The notes under the pieces were generated by a model. That model did no database searches, was not told where the DNA came from, and saw nothing but the letters and a program-made list of their open reading frames with translations. Shown one piece after another: positions 58,686 through 64,000 of a DNA stretch of 64,000 bases (positions are counted from its first letter, which is position 1; every line of letters starts with the position of its first letter). Both the position numbers and the translations under genes were made by a program. This DNA comes from Mycolicibacterium tusciae (GTDB lineage Bacteria > Actinomycetota > Actinomycetes > Mycobacteriales > Mycobacteriaceae): NCBI RefSeq assembly GCF_002086795.1, contig NZ_MVIM01000005.1:124001-188000 (forward strand), in the 5' to 3' direction.

Positions 58686-59891
58686 TCAGCTCAGTACCCG
58701 AACAGGTACCGAAGACCAGCCCGCGACGTTCTGCGCCGCCACTCGCTTGCACTCGTCGAAGATCACCTCGTAACGCGGCATGGTGTCGAGCAACCGGTCG
58801 AGCGCTATCGCGCTCTCCATGCGGGCGAGCGCGGCGCCCAGGCAGCTATGCACCCCGTACCCGAAACCGAGGTTCTGCGCCTCAGTGCGGTCGCGGTCGA
58901 TGTCGAAAGTGTCGGCGTCGGTGAACGCGTCGGGATCGCGGTTCGCCGAACCGGTGAGCAGGAAAACGGGTTTGGCCTCCGGGATCGTTACGCCGTGGAG
59001 TTCGACCGGTTTCATCGAGCGGCGCACGTTGTACTGGTTCGGTGCCTCGTAGCGCAGCAACTCTTCGACCGCGGCTCCGATCTTGCTGCGGTCGTCGAGT
59101 AATTTCTGCCACTGGTCGGGATTGCGTGCAAAAGTGACCGCCGCGTTGCCCACCAGTTTGGTCACCGTCTCGGCACCGGCGCCGCCCAGAAGCGTCGCGA
59201 AGCCGGCGATTTCAAAGTCGTCGAGCGATTGCTTCTCGCCGTCTTCGCGCTCGACCTCGGCCGCGATCAGCCTGCTGAACATGTCGTCATGGGGATCGGC
59301 GCGGCGCTGCTGAATGATGTTGTAGTAGAGCCCCATCAACTCCGCGACCGCCTGCATGCCCTTCTCGGACATATCGATCTGACCGGGTTCGCGGGCCAGG
59401 GTGATGTCCACCCATTCGCCGACCTGTCCGCGGTACTCCTCCGGCACACCCAGCATCTGCGTGATCACCTGGACCGGAAACAAGGCGGAGAAGTCCCGAA
59501 CCACATCGAATCGGTCGGAATCGATCCGCGAGAGGTACCGGTCGATGGTCTCGGTCACCATGGGGCGTAACGCCTCGATGGCTCGGGGTGTGAAGACCTT
59601 ATTGACCAGGCTCCGCATCTGCCGGTGCTCCGGCGGATCCATCATGATGATCATCTTCGCCATCATCGGCTCGTCCGACCGGACCGTCGACAGGTCCAAT
59701 CCGTATGCCGAGGAATAGGTTTCGAAGTCCTTGTACGCCGCGGCCACATCCTCATGCCGGGACAGGGCGTAGAAGTCGTACTCCTCGTTGTAGTAGACCG
59801 GTGCTTCTTCGCGGAGGCGCCGATAGATCTCCCAGGGGCCGTTGAAGAACTCCTCGGAGAACGGGTCGAAGACGATCTTCGATGCGGTCAT
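58686..59891 (-). CDS. Cytochrome P450
   Basis: 401 aa. I helix GGAGAETVTKL, ExxR in EELLRYE, haem loop FGYGVHSCLGAALAR. ATG 59891 overlaps the ferredoxin stop (ATGA); the longer frame upstream is a shadow. Closely related to the next P450 at 60085 with a ferredoxin gene between them, so this looks like a tandem duplication around or beside the ferredoxin. Confidence 0.93.
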   Translation of the reverse strand: MTASKIVFDPFSEEFFNGPWEIYRRLREEAPVYYNEEYDFYALSRHEDVAAAYKDFETYSSAYGLDLSTVRSDEPMMAKMIIMMDPPEHRQMRSLVNKVFTPRAIEALRPMVTETIDRYLSRIDSDRFDVVRDFSALFPVQVITQMLGVPEEYRGQVGEWVDITLAREPGQIDMSEKGMQAVAELMGLYYNIIQQRRADPHDDMFSRLIAAEVEREDGEKQSLDDFEIAGFATLLGGAGAETVTKLVGNAAVTFARNPDQWQKLLDDRSKIGAAVEELLRYEAPNQYNVRRSMKPVELHGVTIPEAKPVFLLTGSANRDPDAFTDADTFDIDRDRTEAQNLGFGYGVHSCLGAALARMESAIALDRLLDTMPRYEVIFDECKRVAAQNVAGWSSVPVRVLS

Positions 59892-60088
59892 TCGTCTTTG
59901 ATGAAGATCGCCTGGCGTGGGCACTGCCGAACAGCCTCTTTTACGTGTTCCTCGTTCTCGGGGGTTACCTCGTCCTGCAGTACGTGTAGGTAGTCCTGGT
60001 CATCTAGGTCGAAGATCTCAGGATCGATGCCCATGCAGACCCCGTTACTCTCGCAGAGGCCGAAGTCGACTTCGATCTTTTGCGTCAC
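59888..60088 (-). CDS. Ferredoxin, P450 partner
   Basis: 66 aa. CESNGVC with Asn in place of the second cluster Cys (C-x2-N-x2-C), then RQCPRQAIF. GTG 60088 overlaps the upstream P450 stop as GTGA. It lies between two P450 genes and can serve both. Differs from the ferredoxin at 57956 at the variable cluster residue (Asn vs His). Confidence 0.88.
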   Translation of the reverse strand: MTQKIEVDFGLCESNGVCMGIDPEIFDLDDQDYLHVLQDEVTPENEEHVKEAVRQCPRQAIFIKDE

Positions 60089-61287
60089 TTCACCACCCTC
60101 ACTGGCACGTGGTGGTATCCGGCGACGTTCTGCATGGTGACGCGTTCGAGGCCGTCGAAGTCGAGCTCGAAGCGCGGCATGAAGTCGAGCAGGTGCTCCA
60201 GCGCGACGGTCGTCTCCAACCGTGCCAACGCGGCGCCGAGGCAACTGTGGATGCCGTATCCGAGGCCGAGGTTCTGCGCCTGTGTGCGATCACGGGTGAT
60301 GTCGAATGTCTCACCGTCGTCGAAAGCGCGCGGGTCACGGTTGGCGGCCGCTTTCATCAGGAACACCGGCTTGTGCGCGGGAATCGTGCCGCTGGGCACT
60401 TCGGTTTCCCTCAGGGTGTAGCGCACGTTGTATTGCACCGGGCCCACGTAGCGCAGCAGCTCCTCGACGGCCGCAGGTACCAGGCTGCGGTCGTCGAGCA
60501 GCATCTGCCACTGCTCGGGATGGCGCGCGAATTCGACCACGGCACTGCCGACCAACTTGGTCACGGTCTCGGCGCCTGCGCCGCCCAGCAGCGCGACGAA
60601 GCCGGTGATCTCGATGTCGTCGAGCTTGCGCATTTTGCCGTTCTCGCCGGGGATCTCGGCGGCGATCAGTCGGCTGATCATGTCGTCTTGCGGATCTTGC
60701 CGACGCTCCTGCACCAGGCTGTAGTAGTAGACCCCAGCGTCCATGTTGGCCTGAAGGTTCTCCTCGGACATCTCAATCTGTCCCGGCCTGACTTCCAGCC
60801 CCTTGTCGATCCAGTGCCGGACCTGCTGGCGGAAGTCTTCGGGCACCCCGGCCATCCGGGTGATGACTTCGACGGGGAACGGACCGGAGAAGTCCTGCAC
60901 CACATCGAAGTTGTCGGGATCCACCTTCGAGAGGTAGTGCTCGACGAGTTCGACGACAGTGTCGTGTTGGGACTGGATGGCTCGGGGGGTGAATGCCTTG
61001 TTGAGCAGGCTGCGCATGAAGCGGTGTTCCGGAGGATCCATGAAAATGATGGATTTCTGGAACCCGGTGCCGGACTTGATCATGTTCAGGTGGCATCCGC
61101 GGGTTGACGAGAATGACTCGTGGTCCTTGAGTGCAGCCGCCACGTCCGCGTGGCGGGTCAGCGCGTAGAAGTCCTCTTCCTCGTCGTAGTAGATCGGAGT
61201 CTCGTCGCGCATCCGCCGATAGATCTCGTAAGGATCGTCGAAGTACTCCTGTGAATAGGGGTTGAACTTCAGTTTTGGCTTGGTCAT
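60085..61287 (-). CDS. Cytochrome P450
   Basis: 400 aa. GGAGAETVTKLVG in the I helix, ExxR in EELLRYV, haem loop LGYGIHSCLGAALARLE. Very similar to the 58686 P450. First gene of the operon P450-ferredoxin-P450. An inverted TAACG/CGTTA repeat at 61311 lies in the promoter. Confidence 0.94.
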   Translation of the reverse strand: MTKPKLKFNPYSQEYFDDPYEIYRRMRDETPIYYDEEEDFYALTRHADVAAALKDHESFSSTRGCHLNMIKSGTGFQKSIIFMDPPEHRFMRSLLNKAFTPRAIQSQHDTVVELVEHYLSKVDPDNFDVVQDFSGPFPVEVITRMAGVPEDFRQQVRHWIDKGLEVRPGQIEMSEENLQANMDAGVYYYSLVQERRQDPQDDMISRLIAAEIPGENGKMRKLDDIEITGFVALLGGAGAETVTKLVGSAVVEFARHPEQWQMLLDDRSLVPAAVEELLRYVGPVQYNVRYTLRETEVPSGTIPAHKPVFLMKAAANRDPRAFDDGETFDITRDRTQAQNLGLGYGIHSCLGAALARLETTVALEHLLDFMPRFELDFDGLERVTMQNVAGYHHVPVRVVK

Positions 61288-61310
61288 GGTCTCTCTTTCG
61301 CCGCGTGGCT

Positions 61311-61328
61311 AACGTCTACGTGCGTTAC
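61311..61328. promoter_or_regulatory. Possible operator upstream of P450-ferredoxin-P450 operon
   Basis: TAACG (61311-61315) and CGTTA (61324-61328) are inverted with an 8-bp spacer; another TAACG is at 61347-61351. The rest of the 112-bp gap holds a perfect 10-bp palindrome AGAGGCCTCT (61368-61377). Moderate evidence. Confidence 0.4.
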
Positions 61329-61399
61329 GCGAGGCTGTATTTGTGTAACGTATAGTATGCCTCACAAGAGGCCTCTGAGACAGCGGAATCGCATCTGTT

Positions 61400-62191
61400 T
61401 CACGGTTGAATTCCGGCGTTGATGACGTTGTCGAGGAGTCCGATCGTCTCACCGAGCTCGGCAGCGATCTTGCGCACGACCTCGACGTCCTTCCCGATGA
61501 ACTCGCTGGTCCGTTCGACGAAGGAGTCCACCGATCCGCCCGCCGCGACAAAACCCGCGACCCGGCTCGACCCGCTGCCGTGCGTGATCGCCTCCAGCAG
61601 TTGCGCCTCGTCCACGCCGAGGCGATCGCCCAGTGCGACGGCCTCCCGCAACAGCCCGATCTGGGCGGCGAACAACGCGTTGTTGGTCAGCTTGACGGCC
61701 TGGCCCGCGCCCAGCGGACCGACGTGCAGAATCGGGTCGCCATAGGCGGCGAGTACCGGTCGGACCCGCGCGACCGCATCGTCGGGACCACCGACGAACA
61801 TTGTCAGCCCGCCGGCGGCGATGTTGTGCGGGCCTCCGCTGACCGGGGCGTCGAGCACGTCGATGCCGGGGGAGTGTGCCGCGATCGTCTGCACCGTGCG
61901 CGGACTTCCGGTCGTGTGCACGACGAGCGCGGAACCGGGCGACATCGCCGAGAGCACGCCGGGGGAGCACACCTGCACAACCTGCTCGTCGGTGAAGACA
62001 CAGACGACGAGGACGTCTGCGTCCCTGGCGATGTCGTGGATTCCCGCGACCGCCTGCGCGCCGAGCGCGGTGATCGCCTGGCGCTTTTCGTCCGTCCTAC
62101 CGAGCGCGCGGACGTAGTGGCCGGATTCGACGAGACGGGACACCATCGGGCTGCCCATGCGGCCCGCCCCCACGAACCCGACGCACGTCAC
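61400..62191 (-). CDS. Beta-hydroxyacid dehydrogenase family (6-PGDH-like NAD-binding)
   Basis: 263 aa. VGFVGAGRMGSPMVSRL is the Rossmann motif, VLDAPVSGGPHNI the substrate motif and GAGQAVKLTNNALF contains the catalytic Lys. This is the family of 3-hydroxyisobutyrate dehydrogenase. GTG 62191 overlaps the stop of the next (paralogous) gene as GTGA. The two are tandem duplicates. Confidence 0.9.
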   Translation of the reverse strand: MTCVGFVGAGRMGSPMVSRLVESGHYVRALGRTDEKRQAITALGAQAVAGIHDIARDADVLVVCVFTDEQVVQVCSPGVLSAMSPGSALVVHTTGSPRTVQTIAAHSPGIDVLDAPVSGGPHNIAAGGLTMFVGGPDDAVARVRPVLAAYGDPILHVGPLGAGQAVKLTNNALFAAQIGLLREAVALGDRLGVDEAQLLEAITHGSGSSRVAGFVAAGGSVDSFVERTSEFIGKDVEVVRKIAAELGETIGLLDNVINAGIQP

Positions 62192-63006
62192 CGCGGATGA
62201 TCCATCGATTCCAGAGCGGTGTCGGCCGCGGTGAACACCGAGCCTTCGGACGCTGACGCGGCGGCGGCGATGCTGGCTGCGTGACGAACGTCCTTCTGCA
62301 ACAATGCGCCCGCGATCGGCGCGAGCGCTTCGACGGTGCCACCGAACATCGCGATGCTTCCCAGCGCCTTGCTTGTCGCCGATCCGCCGTTGAGTACCTC
62401 GGCCAGCCGCACCCGCGGGATGCCGAGGGATTCGCCCAGGTCGAGGGTGCTCAGCGCGCTGCCCAGGTTCGCGGTGAACAGCAGGTTGTTGAGGATCTTG
62501 GTGACCTGTCCGCTGCCGAGCGGGCCGAGATGGACGATCGGATCGGCGTAGGTCGCGAACACCGGGCGGCACCGCTCGGCGACATCTTCCTCGCCTCCCA
62601 CCATGACGAGCAACTTGCCCTCCTCCACGGCGGGGCCTCCGCCGCTCACGGGTGCGTCGATCACCGAAACGCCTTGAGCGGCGGCCTTGTCCGCGATCTC
62701 CCGGCACGTGTCCGGATGCACGGTGCTGTGAATCGCCACCACGCCGCCGGAGGCCAGACCTGCCAGTACGCCGCTGTCGCCGTAGAGCACTTCCCGTACA
62801 TCGTCGTCGCCGACCACGCATAGGCAGACCAGGTCACTCGCCGCTGCCAACTCAGCGGGTGAACCCGCGGTTTTCGCGCCGGTGCCGGCATACGGATCGA
62901 GGCTGGCCGCCCTGCGCGCCCACAGCGTCGTCTCGAAGCCGCCTTCGACGATGCGGCGTGCCATGGGTCCACCCTGACTGCCCAACCCGATGAATCCGAC
63001 GCGCAT
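62188..63006 (-). CDS. Beta-hydroxyacid dehydrogenase family (tandem paralogue)
   Basis: 272 aa. GFIGLGSQGGPMARR, VIDAPVSGGGPAVEEG and GSGQVTKILNNLLF carry the same three motifs as the neighbour. The ATG at 63006 shares one base with the hydrolase stop (TGATG). A pair of related dehydrogenases side by side suggests two successive hydroxyacid oxidations or a heteromeric enzyme (inference). Confidence 0.9.
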   Translation of the reverse strand: MRVGFIGLGSQGGPMARRIVEGGFETTLWARRAASLDPYAGTGAKTAGSPAELAAASDLVCLCVVGDDDVREVLYGDSGVLAGLASGGVVAIHSTVHPDTCREIADKAAAQGVSVIDAPVSGGGPAVEEGKLLVMVGGEEDVAERCRPVFATYADPIVHLGPLGSGQVTKILNNLLFTANLGSALSTLDLGESLGIPRVRLAEVLNGGSATSKALGSIAMFGGTVEALAPIAGALLQKDVRHAASIAAAASASEGSVFTAADTALESMDHPR

Positions 63007-63896
63007 CAACCCGCCTCCATTGCTTCCGATGTGTTCTGCTGCGCGACAACGCATTCCTCGGCGAACGACAGCACTGCGCTGTGGTACGCCGCGGCGTTGA
63101 GCGATAGGGACATATTGTGTCCGGTGTTCGGTTGCTCGTTGGTCACGAATCGCGGTGATGACGTGAACATGGCGGCGATCTGCCCCAAGGCTTCGGCATC
63201 CGATCGCCACACCCGCTCGTGTTCGGCGGCGCTGAACTGCACCGGCACCCGAACATGCGGCGCGAGCGCGGGAAAGTCCTGCCGCGGCCAGCTCTTCGTC
63301 ATGCCGACTTCGTAGAGCGCGCCGGTCGACGAGTTGGTCATGCCGGACAGCACGTCGGGCGGATACAGCTCGGCGGGCTGCCAGAGCACCTCGCGCAGTC
63401 CGGTCGGTCGACCGGTCGCCGTCGCCGACTTCATGATCTCGGCCATCGCCGCGTCGTATTGCACACCCGTGCCCGCCAACTCGAGGCCGATCAGGTTCGT
63501 GCGCTCAGCCCGGTCATCTGCGGCCAGACGCACCGCCAGCTCACAACCGGCGGAGTGGCCGACGAGAAACAACCCTGCGCCGCGCGGGGTGGCGCCGAGT
63601 ATCTTGTCGATCGCGCCGTACACCAGTGCAACGCGTTGCTCCGGCCGCTCCATGGCGTCCGGGTAGGGCGCCGAGCTTCCGTACCCGGGCCGGTCGAGCG
63701 CCACCATGGTGAAGCCGCGGTCGGCTCCCATCCGTAGGAGTGACAGCGAGGGGTGCCCGGGGCAATCGAAATACGCTGCGGTACTGGATCCGCCGTGGAA
63801 CGCGACCACGACAGCCTTCGGCTCGTCGGCCGCCGCGATCAGTCCGGACATGGGCACGCCGTCGACGAAGACGACGCGGGGACGGGCCTCGCTCAC
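63006..63896 (-). CDS. Alpha/beta hydrolase
   Basis: 296 aa. Nucleophile elbow GHSAGC (Ser), oxyanion FHGGSST and catalytic His in NTGHNMSLS. Normal length. GTG 63896 overlaps the thiolase stop as GTGA. It may release an acid from an ester or thioester in the thiolase-containing pathway (inference). Confidence 0.88.
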   Translation of the reverse strand: MSEARPRVVFVDGVPMSGLIAAADEPKAVVVAFHGGSSTAAYFDCPGHPSLSLLRMGADRGFTMVALDRPGYGSSAPYPDAMERPEQRVALVYGAIDKILGATPRGAGLFLVGHSAGCELAVRLAADDRAERTNLIGLELAGTGVQYDAAMAEIMKSATATGRPTGLREVLWQPAELYPPDVLSGMTNSSTGALYEVGMTKSWPRQDFPALAPHVRVPVQFSAAEHERVWRSDAEALGQIAAMFTSSPRFVTNEQPNTGHNMSLSLNAAAYHSAVLSFAEECVVAQQNTSEAMEAG

Positions 63897-64000
63897 CCGT
63901 CGGTCCGCATCAGGATCGCGCCACTGGGAGTGAGCCCGCCGCTGCTGACCACCGCGACGCGGGCGTCTTTCACCTGACGTTCGCCTGCGTCGCCGCGCAA
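63893..64000 (-). CDS. Thiolase/lipid-transfer-type acyltransferase, C-terminus only
   Basis: Only the last 35 residues are visible. They read GERQVKDARVAVVSSGGLTPSGAILMR, the usual end of SCP2-type thiolase-like (Ltp) proteins of mycobacteria. The gene continues past 64000. GTGA overlap with the hydrolase. Confidence 0.65.
   Translation of the reverse strand: MRGDAGERQVKDARVAVVSSGGLTPSGAILMRTDG

Noticed and set aside
1..64000. CRISPR arrays, insertion sequences, phage genes, tRNA or rRNA
   Set aside because: No repeated spacer arrays, transposase or integrase motifs, or tRNA-like clover sequences were seen when reading the gaps.

Overview
The window looks like a chromosomal catabolic region of a mycobacterium or close relative (Mycobacterium/Mycolicibacterium). 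The DNA is GC-rich with many GTG starts and frequent ATGA/GTGA stop-start overlaps. Gene content is typical of that group: mycofactocin-coupled SDRs, F420-dependent LLM oxidoreductases, many FadE-type acyl-CoA dehydrogenases, cytochromes P450 with atypical small ferredoxins, KshA/KshB-like Rieske systems, sulfotransferase-family proteins and TetR regulators. I see no rRNA, tRNA, insertion sequence, phage gene or CRISPR array.

Layout. 0-9.4 kb: mycofactocin SDRs, a P450-SDR-phosphotransferase operon, a TetR/TesB pair and a divergent acyl-CoA dehydrogenase/enoyl-CoA hydratase pair. 9.4-18.2 kb (minus strand): a long operon made of a CMD-like protein, Rieske oxygenase, ~110-aa protein, amidohydrolase, NTF2-like protein and two acyl-CoA dehydrogenases, followed by a TetR, quinone oxidoreductase and sulfotransferase. 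18.4-26.1 kb (plus): a second amidohydrolase family and a complete beta-oxidation-type operon (dehydrogenase, SDR, CoA transferase, hydratase, thiolase, dehydrogenase). 26.1-30.1 kb: LLM oxidoreductase, frameshifted SDR, TetR and P450. 30.2-42.2 kb: a TetR plus an uncharacterised protein, an ADH-dehydrogenase-kinase-oxidoreductase operon under its own TetR, LLM/VOC/epimerase genes, and an acyl-CoA dehydrogenase with an alpha/beta hydrolase. 42.3-48.6 kb: NorD-like VWA protein, NorQ-like AAA+ ATPase and two AveC-like membrane proteins, each AveC gene divergent from its own TetR. 48.9-58.4 kb (plus): two Rieske/small-protein modules, amidohydrolase, MarR, KshB-like reductase, SDR, TauD dioxygenase, P450, ferredoxin and DUF1330. 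58.5-64 kb (minus): thiolase C-terminus, hydrolase, two tandem beta-hydroxyacid dehydrogenases, P450-ferredoxin-P450 and a hydrolase fragment.

How it works together (inference). Hydrophobic substrates are probably hydroxylated by P450s and Rieske oxygenases. One KshB-like reductase and two small ferredoxins supply electrons. Mycofactocin and ordinary SDRs oxidise the alcohols, and the products are degraded as CoA thioesters by beta-oxidation-like enzymes. Several promoters share palindromes, so scattered operons seem to be co-regulated. The substrate cannot be named from sequence.

Most unusual content: (i) a three-times repeated pair of a Rieske oxygenase and an unrecognised ~110-aa protein; (ii) two amidohydrolases next to these pairs, both with the HxH metal motif changed to ExN; (iii) an AveC-like membrane protein in one operon with NorQ/NorD-type remodelling ATPase genes, next to a duplicated AveC-TetR cassette; (iv) a GAGAA-N5-TTCTC palindrome in four intergenic regions spread over 50 kb.
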